Shown piece after piece: positions 25,970-35,139 of a stretch of 64,000 nucleotides of DNA. The position numbers and the translations under genes were made by a program. Each line of letters starts with the position of its first letter. Position 1 is the first letter of the stretch. Under the pieces are notes generated by a model. It made no database searches. It had not been told where the DNA came from and was given only the letters and a program-made list of their open reading frames with translations. The stretch is from the NCBI GenBank assembly GCA_029060725.1, contig JAIDTL010000002.1, positions 1 through 64,000 of the forward strand. Direction: 5' to 3'. Source of the DNA: Muribaculaceae bacterium. Lineage in GTDB: Bacteria; Bacteroidota; Bacteroidia; Bacteroidales; Muribaculaceae.

Positions 25970-27469
25970 ATGAAAGATTATATTAAGATCAATCCCTCTG
26001 ACAATGTGGCTGTTGCCATCAGTGCTCTGTCTAATGGACAGGAGGTAAATGTCGATGGAGTGACATTCAATCTCGTTTCCGATATCCCGGCAGGTCATAA
26101 GTTTGCCCTTAAAGATATCAAGGAGGGTGAAAACGTAATAAAATACGGTTTCCCAATCGGCCATGCCAAGCATGACATTGCTATAGGCTCATTTCTTGAC
26201 GATCATGATATAAAGACCAATCTTGAAGGTCAACTTGACTATTCCGATATCAAGCGAAGACCGGTAGAAAAAAGTGTTTGCGCAGGTGGTGAACGCACTT
26301 TTGAAGGATTCCTACGTAAAGATGGACAAGCCGGAGTTCGCAATGAGATATGGGTAATTCCTACAGTAGGATGTGTCAACGGAATAGCCAAGCAAATAGT
26401 TGACAAGCTCAATGCTGAGACCGGAGCTGAAGGAGTCGACGGAATTTTTGCTTTCCCACATAATTATGGTTGCTCTCAACTTGGAGATGATCATGAGAAT
26501 ACAAAGAAAATTCTTCGCGACATGGTCTTACACCCAAATGCAGGTGGAATCCTCGTCGTTGGCCTCGGATGCGAGAACAACCAGCCTAAGGTTTTTGAGC
26601 AGTTCTGCGGAGACTATGATAGAGACAGAGTAAAATTCATGGTTTGTCAGGAAGTGGAAGGTGATGAAGTGGAATATGGTCTCAATATCCTCCGCTCCCT
26701 ATATGAAAAAGCCAAAGAGGATAAACGCACGACTCTCCCAGCCTCAAAACTTAGAATCGGTCTAAAATGTGGTGGTAGCGATGGCTTCTCCGGCATTACT
26801 GCAAATCCTCTTCTCGGAGAATTCTCTGATTTCCTGTGCGACTGCCAGGGTGGCACAACTGTTCTTACAGAGGTTCCGGAAATGTTTGGAGCTGAGACTA
26901 TCTTGATGCAAAGATGTGCTGACGACAACCTTCTTGGTGAGACTATCACACTTATCAACGACTTCAAGGAATATTTCCTTAGCCATGGGGAACCGGTAGG
27001 TGAAAATCCCTCTCCGGGTAATAAGGCCGGTGGTATCTCGACGCTCGAAGAGAAAGCTCTCGGCTGCACTCAAAAGAGTGGTAAGAGTGAAGTAAAGGGG
27101 GTGCTTGCATACGGCGAACGCATCCACAACCATGGACTCAACCTTCTTTCTGCTCCAGGCAACGACCTTGTGGCTTCTACAGCACTTGCAGCTTCCGGAT
27201 GCCAGATTGTGCTTTTCACTACTGGTCGCGGCACTCCTTTCGGAACATTCGTGCCAACTGCAAAGATATCAACCAACAGTAATCTTGCAAAAAGAAAACC
27301 GGATTGGATCGACTTTAATGCCGGTGTTCTCGTTGAAGATGCTGATATGAATGACGTTGCCAAGAAATTTGCTGATTTCGTGCTCGATGTTGCGAGCGGA
27401 AAGAAGGTAAATTCTGAAAAGGCCGGAATCCACGAAATAGCTATCTTTAAAAATGGCGTAACCCTTTAG
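25970..27469 (+). CDS. uxaA: altronate dehydratase
   Basis: Dehydrates D-altronate to 2-keto-3-deoxygluconate, the last uronate-specific step. The 499-residue protein includes both the short N-terminal SAF-type domain (residues ~1-90, with FPIGHAKHDIAIGS) and the large C-terminal dehydratase domain, as in the full-length E. coli enzyme. Family motifs are FPHNYGCSQLGDDH, VGLGCENNQ, LKCGGSDGFSGITANP and FTTGRGTPFG, with the Cys and acidic residues expected to hold the metal. ATG 25970 is preferred (KDYIKINPSDN follows); the longer open frame starts with TTG. It is followed by uxaC after 36 bp. Confidence 0.94.
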   Translation: MKDYIKINPSDNVAVAISALSNGQEVNVDGVTFNLVSDIPAGHKFALKDIKEGENVIKYGFPIGHAKHDIAIGSFLDDHDIKTNLEGQLDYSDIKRRPVEKSVCAGGERTFEGFLRKDGQAGVRNEIWVIPTVGCVNGIAKQIVDKLNAETGAEGVDGIFAFPHNYGCSQLGDDHENTKKILRDMVLHPNAGGILVVGLGCENNQPKVFEQFCGDYDRDRVKFMVCQEVEGDEVEYGLNILRSLYEKAKEDKRTTLPASKLRIGLKCGGSDGFSGITANPLLGEFSDFLCDCQGGTTVLTEVPEMFGAETILMQRCADDNLLGETITLINDFKEYFLSHGEPVGENPSPGNKAGGISTLEEKALGCTQKSGKSEVKGVLAYGERIHNHGLNLLSAPGNDLVASTALAASGCQIVLFTTGRGTPFGTFVPTAKISTNSNLAKRKPDWIDFNAGVLVEDADMNDVAKKFADFVLDVASGKKVNSEKAGIHEIAIFKNGVTL

Positions 27470-27505
27470 ACAACTTATCATATATTATTCATAATTTATC
27501 ATTTT

Positions 27506-28921
27506 ATGAAACCTTTCATGGACGAAAACTTTCTGTTGCAGACAGAAACTGCGCAGAAGCTCTATCACGAGCACGCGGCTAAAATGCCGATTATTGACTA
27601 CCACTGCCATCTGATTCCTAAGATGGTGGCTGACGACCACAAATTCTCTTCCATCACTGAGCTTTGGCTTGGTGGAGACCACTATAAATGGCGTGCTATG
27701 CGTAGCAATGGTGTAGACGAACGTTACTGCACCGGTAAAGACACCACCGATTGGGAAAAATTCCAAAAATGGGCAGAGACAGTGCCGTATACTTTCCGCA
27801 ATCCTCTCTATCATTGGACTCACCTGGAGCTTAAGACAGCCTTTGGGATAGACAAATTGCTAAATCCTGAGACAGCAAAAGAGATCTTCGACGAATGTAA
27901 CGACAAACTCCGCAATGATCCAAACATGACTGCACGTGGCCTTATGCGTCGCTATAATGTGGAGACTGTATGCACAACTGACGATCCGGCTGATTCTCTC
28001 GAATACCACAAGCAGGTAAGAGATTCCGGTTTTGAGATTAAGATGCTCCCTACTTGGCGTCCTGACAAGGCTATGGCGGTAGACAAACCGGCTGAATATC
28101 GCGAGTATATCGCCAAACTCGGAGAAGCAGCCGGAATGGAAATTCGCAATTTCAACGACCTCGTAGAAGCATTGCAGAAGCGTCATGATTTCTTCGAAGA
28201 AATGGGTTGTCGTCTTTCTGACCATGGCATCGAAGAGTTCTACGCAGAGGATTATACTCAACCGGAAATCGATGCGATATTCGCTAAGGTCATCAATGGT
28301 GGTGAACTCACTCAAGAAGAAGTGGATAAGTTCAAAAGCGCTATGATGATTGTATTTGGCGAAATGGACTATGAAAGCGGTTGGACACAGCAGTTCCATT
28401 ATGGAGCTATCCGCGACAACAACTCTAAGATGTTCAAGCTTCTTGGACCTGATACAGGCTTCGACTCAATCGGCGAATTCAACACAGCTAAGAAATGTGC
28501 TAAATATCTCGACAAGCTCAATAGCAATGGCAAGCTGACAAAGACCATTATCTATAACCTCAATCCATGTGCTAATGAAGTGATGGCCACTATGCTCGGT
28601 AACTTCCAGGATGGAAGTATTGCCGGTAAGATTCAGCTTGGTTCCGGCTGGTGGTTCCTCGATCAGAAGGATGGCATGCAAAAGCAAATGAACGCTTTGT
28701 CACTCCTCGGACTGCTTAGCCGCTTCGTAGGTATGCTTACCGACAGCCGTTCATTCCTTTCTTATCCACGTCATGAATATTTCCGTCGCACTCTCTGCAA
28801 CCTCGTGGGTACAGATATCGAAAATGGAGAACTCCCCTACACCGGCTATGAAGAGAAGCGAGTCAATCAGATGATTGAAGATATTTGCTACAACAATGCT
28901 AAAAACTACTTCAAGTTCTGA
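27506..28921 (+). CDS. uxaC: glucuronate/galacturonate isomerase
   Basis: Isomerises D-galacturonate to D-tagaturonate and D-glucuronate to D-fructuronate, the entry step of the pathway. The 471-residue length matches the family. Visible motifs are IIDYHCHL near the N-terminus (His pair), TTDDPADSLEYH, LPTWRPDKA, the DRGF-like HYGAIRDNN region, GSGWWFLDQKDGM and LTDSRSFLSYPRHEYFRR. The family is a divergent amidohydrolase-fold isomerase. It can also receive glucuronate released by the GH67 enzyme, linking the xylan and pectin districts. It is tightly packed with exuT (2-nt gap). Confidence 0.96.
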   Translation: MKPFMDENFLLQTETAQKLYHEHAAKMPIIDYHCHLIPKMVADDHKFSSITELWLGGDHYKWRAMRSNGVDERYCTGKDTTDWEKFQKWAETVPYTFRNPLYHWTHLELKTAFGIDKLLNPETAKEIFDECNDKLRNDPNMTARGLMRRYNVETVCTTDDPADSLEYHKQVRDSGFEIKMLPTWRPDKAMAVDKPAEYREYIAKLGEAAGMEIRNFNDLVEALQKRHDFFEEMGCRLSDHGIEEFYAEDYTQPEIDAIFAKVINGGELTQEEVDKFKSAMMIVFGEMDYESGWTQQFHYGAIRDNNSKMFKLLGPDTGFDSIGEFNTAKKCAKYLDKLNSNGKLTKTIIYNLNPCANEVMATMLGNFQDGSIAGKIQLGSGWWFLDQKDGMQKQMNALSLLGLLSRFVGMLTDSRSFLSYPRHEYFRRTLCNLVGTDIENGELPYTGYEEKRVNQMIEDICYNNAKNYFKF

Positions 28922-28923
28922 TT

Positions 28924-30444
28924 ATGGCTAATACTTCACCTTTGGCAGCTGCAAATCAAAAGATGACCAACTTTCGTTGGACAATCTGTTTGCTGCTTTT
29001 CCTTGCTACCACGGTCAACTATATGGACCGTCAGGTGCTTTCTCTGACTTGGAAAGAGTTCATCTCTCCGGAATTCCACTGGACGGATGCAAATTATGGA
29101 CTTATAACGGCAGTCTTCTCAATTGTATATGCTATTGCCAATCTTATTGCCGGCCGATTCATAGACTGGATGGGCACTAAGAAAGGTTATCTTTGGGCTA
29201 TCGGAGTATGGTCAGCCGGTGCATGTGCTCATGCCCTTTGCGGTGTGGCTACTGAAGGATATTTAAGTGTATTCAAAGGCATCGACATGAAAAGTGCTCA
29301 TGCTCTTGTAGAAGCATCCGGAGATATAGCTATGCTGATTGCTACTGTATCTGTTTGGTTCTTCCTTGCAGCACGTACGGTACTTGCACTTGGTGAAGCA
29401 GGCAACTTCCCTGCCGCAATCAAGGTGACTGCAGAATACTTCCCGAAGCGTGACCGTGCGTATGCCACTTCTATCTTCAATGCCGGTTCTGCTGTTGGAG
29501 CTTTAATTGCACCTTTCTCTATAGGCCCTCTCGCTAAGTTCTTCCAGAGTATTGGTTGGGGCAACGGTTGGGAAATGGCATTCATCGTCATCGGTGCACT
29601 CGGCTTTATTTGGATGGGTTTCTGGGTATTCCTATATAAAGAACCGGCTCAGAATCCCCGTGTTAACGAAGCTGAGCTTGCTTATATAGAGCAAGACAAC
29701 ACTACTCCTGATGAGTCAGCAAGAGAGAAAGCTGAGATTGAAGACAGCGAAACAGCTACCATATCTTTCTGGCAATGTTTCAAATATCCTCAAACCTGGG
29801 CTGTTTTCTTTGGTAAGTTCCTCACTGATGGAGTATGGTGGTTCTTCCTTTTCTGGACCCCTGCTTACATTACGGATGTGTTCAAGCTTTCCACGTCTCA
29901 GGGAGAAGGTATGCTGATGATTTTTGTACTTTACTTAATCACCATGCTTTCTATCTACGGTGGTAAACTTCCTACTATCTTCATTGATAATGCGGCTAAA
30001 AGAGGAATTACTGTCAATCCGTATGCTGCGCGCATGAAGGCGATGTTTATCTTCGCTCTCTTCCCACTTCTTGCACTTCTTGCTCAGCCTCTTGCAAGCG
30101 TTTCTCAATGGATGCCCATCATAATCATTGGTATAGCCGGTGCAGCCCATCAGTCTTGGAGTGCCAACATCTATTCAGTAGTAGGCGACATGTTCCCCAA
30201 GAGCACTATAGCAACAATCATCGGTATCGGCGGTATGGCTGGTGGATGCGGATCTTTCCTCATCAACTATGGATCAGGAATTCTTTTTGATTATGCTGCA
30301 GCCAGTCAGATGTCACTCTTCAGCTTCACAGGTAAACCAGCCGGATACTTCATCGTATTTTGTATCTGTGGTGTGGCTTATCTTCTTGGCTGGTGTATCA
30401 TGAAACTTCTTGTGCCAAAATACAAGAAAATTGAAGTGGCTTAA
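28924..30444 (+). CDS. exuT: MFS hexuronate transporter
   Basis: A major facilitator permease of the anion:cation symporter family, expected to import galacturonate and glucuronate across the inner membrane. The 506-residue protein has twelve hydrophobic segments. The first loop has TVNYMDRQVLSL, the second loop contains GRFIDWMGTKKGYLWA (the MFS signature), and RTVLALGEAGNFPAAIK is typical of ExuT/GudP relatives. It is longer than E. coli ExuT (about 430) owing to an extended periplasmic loop around residues 95-130 and a long central loop (250-285). Only 2 nt separate it from uxaC, and 17 nt separate it from the CE12-GH28 gene, which ties import to depolymerisation. Confidence 0.92.
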   Translation: MANTSPLAAANQKMTNFRWTICLLLFLATTVNYMDRQVLSLTWKEFISPEFHWTDANYGLITAVFSIVYAIANLIAGRFIDWMGTKKGYLWAIGVWSAGACAHALCGVATEGYLSVFKGIDMKSAHALVEASGDIAMLIATVSVWFFLAARTVLALGEAGNFPAAIKVTAEYFPKRDRAYATSIFNAGSAVGALIAPFSIGPLAKFFQSIGWGNGWEMAFIVIGALGFIWMGFWVFLYKEPAQNPRVNEAELAYIEQDNTTPDESAREKAEIEDSETATISFWQCFKYPQTWAVFFGKFLTDGVWWFFLFWTPAYITDVFKLSTSQGEGMLMIFVLYLITMLSIYGGKLPTIFIDNAAKRGITVNPYAARMKAMFIFALFPLLALLAQPLASVSQWMPIIIIGIAGAAHQSWSANIYSVVGDMFPKSTIATIIGIGGMAGGCGSFLINYGSGILFDYAAASQMSLFSFTGKPAGYFIVFCICGVAYLLGWCIMKLLVPKYKKIEVA

Positions 30445-30461
30445 TACTTAGAAATTTCAAA

Positions 30462-32555
30462 ATGAAGAAAATATCAATTATGTTACTCGCGCTGGCAGCT
30501 TTGCTGCCAACGCGAATTGTTGCACAAGAGCAGACAGATACCATCACAATTTGGATGGCGGGAGACTCTACTATGGCCAATAAGCCTATCGATGATGAAA
30601 AGCAAGAAAGAGGCTGGGGTCAAATGCTACCCATGCTACTTCAAGGTCCGGTCAAAGTCAGCAATCATGCTGTCAACGGGCAGAGCTCCAAAAGCTTCAT
30701 TGACAGTGGCAGATGGGATAAGATGATGGCTGGAGTCAAGAAAGGCGACTATGTGATCATCCAATTCGGACACAACGACGAGAAAATCAAAAGTGCAGAA
30801 AGATATTCTGCTCCCGGTTCTACATTCGACGCGAATCTAACTAAGATGGTGAAGGATGTCAAGAAGAAAGGTGCAACCCCCATTCTTATGAATTCCATAG
30901 TGCGTCGTAACTTCCCCACGGATAAAGTAGACAACACTAAAGATGTAAGCGACCATGAAGCCGGTCCGACAAATGTTGATCCTAAAGCTGAAGGCTCCAC
31001 ATTAGTTGACACTCATGGAGAGTATCTTGTGAGTCCACGCAATGTAGCTAAAAAGCAGAAAGTGACTTTCATCGACTTCAATGCTTCCACTCACAACTTA
31101 GTGCAATATCTCGGCACAGAGAAATCAAAAGCTCTCTACATGTGGATTCCTGAGGGGAAATACAAATTTTGTCCGAAAGGAAAAATCGATAACACTCATC
31201 TAAACATATACGGAGCAACTGTCTTAGCTCGTCTTGCTGCAGATTCTCTCGCTAAAAGAGTTCCGGAACTCGCTAAATATGTTATTCCTCAGGAAAACGC
31301 CCGCGAGATGAACTACGTAGTAACTGATCTTGGCGTTTATTCCAACGACAGTACTGCCCTTCAGACTGAAGCAATACAGAATATCATAGACATAGCGGAG
31401 GCAAATGGTGGCGGTCGAATTATTTTCCCTGCCGGTACTTATCTGACCGGAGCTCTTTTCTTCAAGCCCGGCACTCGCCTGCATCTTGAAAAAGGAGCTA
31501 AGATTAAAGGGTCGGACGACATAGACAACTTCCCATTGATACCTTCCCGTATGGAAGGTAAGAGCATTTATTACTATGCAGCCCTTATCAATGCTTATTT
31601 CGTGAAGGGATTTGAGATCACAGGTTCAGGCACAATAGACGGAAACGGCTATAATTATTGGATGGACTTTTGGAACAACCGTGACCGTGCTGTAGCTGCA
31701 AAACGCAAATGGACAAATCTTGAAGCTCACCGTCCGAGACTTGTTTTCCTTTGGGGTTGTAACGACCTGAAAATCTCCGGTGTTAACCTTCAGAATTCAC
31801 CTTTCTGGACCACTCACCTTTATATGTGTGACGATGTTGTCATTGAAAACTGCCGAATCACTGCTCCTCGCGGAGAAGTGCGTGCTCCAAGTAGCGACGC
31901 ACTTGACCTCGATGCTTGCCGCAGAGTAGTGGTAAGAAATTGCTATCTGAACTGCGATGACGATGGCGTGTGTCTGAAAGGTGGCAAAGGAGTGTATGCC
32001 AACAGAACAATGGACAATGGCATTTGTGAAGATATTCTTGTAGAAAATTGCGAATTTGGACGCAATCTTCACGGAGTCCTTACTCTCGGAAGCGAGTGTA
32101 TTCATGCAAAAAATGTAATAGTACGTAACTGTAAGGTTGATATCAATGCAGCAATACTTCGCTTAAAGATGCGTCCTGACACATATCAGATCTATGAGAA
32201 TGTCAAGATTGAAAATATCACAGGAACTTGTGGCACCGTGATGGATATGAAGCCTTGGAAGCAATTCTTTACTCTTGAAGGAAGCAATGAAAAACCATTT
32301 GGCATTGTACGTAACATTGAAATCAATAATGTAGATGTCAACTGTAATACACTTTGCCATATCCAAGGGAACCCGGATGATCAAGTGTCAAACATTAGTT
32401 TCGATAATGTTAAGGTTGAAGCTAAAGATCCATCAATTACAGTTGTGGCATATCCCGAAGTTAAATTCCATAATGTAATGATGAATGGAAAATCATTCAA
32501 TCATGAAGCCGAAAGACTCAATCTTCCTGAAGAAAACGAATACGACAAACTTTAA
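30462..32555 (+). CDS. secreted CE12 acetylesterase-GH28 pectinase fusion
   Basis: Two catalytic modules in one exported chain. After a signal peptide (~21 residues, ending VAQ), residues ~28-275 are an SGNH esterase of the rhamnogalacturonan acetylesterase type: GDST with Ser36, AVNGQSSKSF, QFGHNDE and DNTHLN (block V His). From ~290 to 690 there is a GH28 right-handed helix: FPAGTYLTGALFFK, NCDDDGVCLKGG with the catalytic Asp cluster 499-501, and LHGVLTLGSE in the position of the usual GHG. RLKMRP stands where the RIK motif is expected. These two deviations suggest an exo-acting or rhamnogalacturonan-directed specificity, which is inference. Deacetylation and backbone cleavage would be coupled. 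A 12-bp hairpin lies in the signal-peptide codons. It overlaps nothing and is followed after 4 nt by the GH28-GH105 gene. Confidence 0.9.
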   Translation: MKKISIMLLALAALLPTRIVAQEQTDTITIWMAGDSTMANKPIDDEKQERGWGQMLPMLLQGPVKVSNHAVNGQSSKSFIDSGRWDKMMAGVKKGDYVIIQFGHNDEKIKSAERYSAPGSTFDANLTKMVKDVKKKGATPILMNSIVRRNFPTDKVDNTKDVSDHEAGPTNVDPKAEGSTLVDTHGEYLVSPRNVAKKQKVTFIDFNASTHNLVQYLGTEKSKALYMWIPEGKYKFCPKGKIDNTHLNIYGATVLARLAADSLAKRVPELAKYVIPQENAREMNYVVTDLGVYSNDSTALQTEAIQNIIDIAEANGGGRIIFPAGTYLTGALFFKPGTRLHLEKGAKIKGSDDIDNFPLIPSRMEGKSIYYYAALINAYFVKGFEITGSGTIDGNGYNYWMDFWNNRDRAVAAKRKWTNLEAHRPRLVFLWGCNDLKISGVNLQNSPFWTTHLYMCDDVVIENCRITAPRGEVRAPSSDALDLDACRRVVVRNCYLNCDDDGVCLKGGKGVYANRTMDNGICEDILVENCEFGRNLHGVLTLGSECIHAKNVIVRNCKVDINAAILRLKMRPDTYQIYENVKIENITGTCGTVMDMKPWKQFFTLEGSNEKPFGIVRNIEINNVDVNCNTLCHIQGNPDDQVSNISFDNVKVEAKDPSITVVAYPEVKFHNVMMNGKSFNHEAERLNLPEENEYDKL
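30487..30515 (+). other. stable hairpin inside signal-peptide codons
   Basis: CGCG (30488-30491), one mismatch, TGGCAGC (30493-30499), loop TTT, then the complements to 30514. The stem is 12 positions with 11 paired, starting 26 nt into the coding region. Confidence 0.7.
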
Positions 32556-32559
32556 TAAA

Positions 32560-35136
32560 ATGAAGAAAACTTTATTTGCATTAGCAACCGCTATCCTTTG
32601 CTTTGGCTCTGCTTTGGCTGAAAGTATATCCGAAAGAGCAGCAAAGGCATGGAAAGATGTATATCCTCAGGTGGAGTCGCGCATTAAGGCTCCAACTTTC
32701 CCTAATAAGGACTACATCATCACAGATTTCCTTCCGAAAGCCACTAAGAAAAGTAAGAAAAAGGCTGAAATCACCCTGAAAGACAAGCATGGGAATGCCC
32801 TCTACACACAAGTGATCAATTCTGCTATTGCCAAGTGTAGTGCCAATGGTGGTGGTAGAGTGATTGTGCCCGCCGGTACCTGGCTCACAGGTCCGGTTAA
32901 ACTCCTCAGCAATGTGAATCTTCATCTTGAAGAAGGAGCTACTCTTCTTTTCACCGACGACCCTCATCAGTATTATCCCCTCGTGCTCACAGCATGGGAA
33001 GGTATGAATTGCTGGAACTGGAGTCCTATGATCTATGCTTATAAGCAAGAAAACATTGCAATCACAGGTAAAGGGACTATCGATGGCGGAGCAAGCCGCG
33101 AGAATTGGTGGTCGATGGTTGGAAATGCCAAATGGGGCTGGAAAGATGGTATGCTCTCCCAGCGTTCCGGCAGAATCATTCTTCAAGATTGGAATGAATG
33201 CGGTGTAGATCTGTTTGAGCGTAGACTTGGATCCAACTGGGGCATGCGCCCTCAGCTTGTAAATCCTGTGGAATGTAAAAATATTCTCATAGAAGACGTC
33301 ACTATGCTTCGCTCTGCTTTTTGGGTAATGCACCCTCTTATGTGCCAAAACGTCACTGTTCGTGGTGTACATGTGCAGAATGATGGTCCTAACGGAGATG
33401 GATGTGACCCGGAATCATGTAAGGATGTGCTTATCGAAAACTGCTATTTTGATACCGGAGACGACTGCATCGCTATCAAGAGTGGACGTAACCGTGATGG
33501 ACGTGAACGCGCTATACCGAGCGAGAATATCATCGTAAGAAATTGCCAAATGAAAAATGGTCATGGCGGTGTCGTAGTTGGCAGTGAGATTTCGGGTGGC
33601 TATAAGACCCTCTTTGTAGAAAACTGCAAAATGGATAGCCCTGATCTTGAACGTGTCATCCGAATAAAGACAAATACTTGCCGTGGTGGCGTGATTGAAG
33701 ATATCTATGTACGCAATGTTGAAGTTGGACAGTGTGATGAAGCCGTTCTTAAAATCAATCTTGACTACGAACCAAAAGAAGCTTGCAAACGCGCTTATCC
33801 TCCAACAGTGCGTAACGTATATCTTGAGAATGTAACTTGCAACAAGAGCAAATACGGTGTCCGCATCATCGGTCTTGAAGACAAGTGCAATGTTTATAAT
33901 ATCGAACTTAAGGACTGTAACTTCAATGGCGTTGCTGATGGCAATAAGATAACCGGTGAAGTAAAAGATGTAGTTCTTGAGAATGTCAAGATTAACGGAG
34001 TTGAAACCCCATACGGCAAACCACTCCCCTACAAGATGGCACTGTCTGAAATGCTTCGCAATCCTAAGAGTGAGACTATTGACGTCAACGGTGTGAAGTG
34101 GAGCTATGCAGCTGCCGTTGAACTTGAGGGTATTCTCGCTGCAGCACGTGCATACAATGACAAGGATATGCTTGATTACTTCCTTAATTATACGGATTTC
34201 TTCGTAAATCCCGATGGTACTATTAAGGCATTTAAGAAAGAATCTTATAATATCGACAATGTGAAGGGTGGCATTGAGATCCTCCAGGCTCTTGATATCA
34301 CAGGCGATGAGAAATACAAGAAAGCTGCTGATAACATTTATGATCAGCTTCTTTCTCAACCAAGAACTAAATCAAAGAATTTCTGGCATAAGCAAATTTA
34401 TCCTTGGCAGGCTTGGCTTGACGGCCTTTATATGGGTCAGCCTTTCTATGCTGAGTACGTAAACCGCTATCTGAATTCAGATCCAAAACTTTGGAATGAC
34501 ATCGCCAACCAATTCATCACAGTGGGCAAAAAGACATACGATCCGGCCACCGGTCTTTATCGTCATGCTTGGGATGAGAAGAAAAAGCAGTTCTGGGCAG
34601 ATCGTCGCACCGGTCAATCTGAGCATGCCTGGGGACGCGCTATGGGTTGGTATGTTTGGGCTATCACCGATGTGCTTGAGAAAATGCCTGCCGACCATCC
34701 GAAACGTCCGGAGATGCTTAAGCTTCTAAAGAGTGTTGCAGATGGTATCGTGAAATACCAGGATCCTGAATCCGGTGTATGGTATCAGGTCATGGACTCT
34801 CCAAAGCGTCAAGGCAACTACTTAGAAGCAACAGCTTCGGCTATGTTCGTCTACAACCTTCTTCGTGCAGTGCGTCTTGGTCTGCTTGATGAGTCTTACC
34901 TTGCTCCTGCCAAGAAAGGATATGAAGGAATGTTAGAGACTTTTGTCAAAGAAAATGAAGATGGCACTATTTCACTGACTAACTGCTGTGCTGTAGCCGG
35001 TCTTGGAGGTGGCAACGATCAGCGTCGCAATGGTTCATTCCAATACTATCTTAGCGAGCCAATCCGCGACAATGATGCTAAAGGTGTAGGTCCCTTCATT
35101 CTTGCCGGTCTTGAATATGAAAATTTGAAAAAGTAA
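32560..35136 (+). CDS. secreted GH28 polygalacturonase-GH105 unsaturated uronyl hydrolase fusion
   Basis: An 858-residue exported protein with two glycosidase modules. The signal peptide (20 residues) ends SALA. Residues ~45-490 are GH28 with canonical active-site motifs: TGDDCIAIKSG (Asp301/302), NGHGGVVVGSE and RVIRIKTN. Residues ~505-858 are a GH105 (alpha/alpha)6 barrel with YPWQAWLDGLYMGQPF, where Asp621 is the probable catalytic acid, then WGRAMGWYVWAI and TASAMFVYNLL. GH105 removes the unsaturated uronic acid left at chain ends by pectate or rhamnogalacturonan lyases. The fusion can therefore cut backbone and clear lyase-made ends. The start at ATG 32560 gives the signal peptide; earlier in-frame ATGs lie inside the upstream gene. 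It is followed 3 nt later by the six-hairpin glycosidase gene. Confidence 0.93.
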   Translation: MKKTLFALATAILCFGSALAESISERAAKAWKDVYPQVESRIKAPTFPNKDYIITDFLPKATKKSKKKAEITLKDKHGNALYTQVINSAIAKCSANGGGRVIVPAGTWLTGPVKLLSNVNLHLEEGATLLFTDDPHQYYPLVLTAWEGMNCWNWSPMIYAYKQENIAITGKGTIDGGASRENWWSMVGNAKWGWKDGMLSQRSGRIILQDWNECGVDLFERRLGSNWGMRPQLVNPVECKNILIEDVTMLRSAFWVMHPLMCQNVTVRGVHVQNDGPNGDGCDPESCKDVLIENCYFDTGDDCIAIKSGRNRDGRERAIPSENIIVRNCQMKNGHGGVVVGSEISGGYKTLFVENCKMDSPDLERVIRIKTNTCRGGVIEDIYVRNVEVGQCDEAVLKINLDYEPKEACKRAYPPTVRNVYLENVTCNKSKYGVRIIGLEDKCNVYNIELKDCNFNGVADGNKITGEVKDVVLENVKINGVETPYGKPLPYKMALSEMLRNPKSETIDVNGVKWSYAAAVELEGILAAARAYNDKDMLDYFLNYTDFFVNPDGTIKAFKKESYNIDNVKGGIEILQALDITGDEKYKKAADNIYDQLLSQPRTKSKNFWHKQIYPWQAWLDGLYMGQPFYAEYVNRYLNSDPKLWNDIANQFITVGKKTYDPATGLYRHAWDEKKKQFWADRRTGQSEHAWGRAMGWYVWAITDVLEKMPADHPKRPEMLKLLKSVADGIVKYQDPESGVWYQVMDSPKRQGNYLEATASAMFVYNLLRAVRLGLLDESYLAPAKKGYEGMLETFVKENEDGTISLTNCCAVAGLGGGNDQRRNGSFQYYLSEPIRDNDAKGVGPFILAGLEYENLKK

Positions 35137-35139
35137 TTT

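Noticed and set aside
32581-34359. 263- and 314-residue open frames opposite the GH28-GH105 gene
   Set aside because: They lie wholly within a firm gene on the other strand, are low in recognisable motifs and have no promoter or ribosome site.
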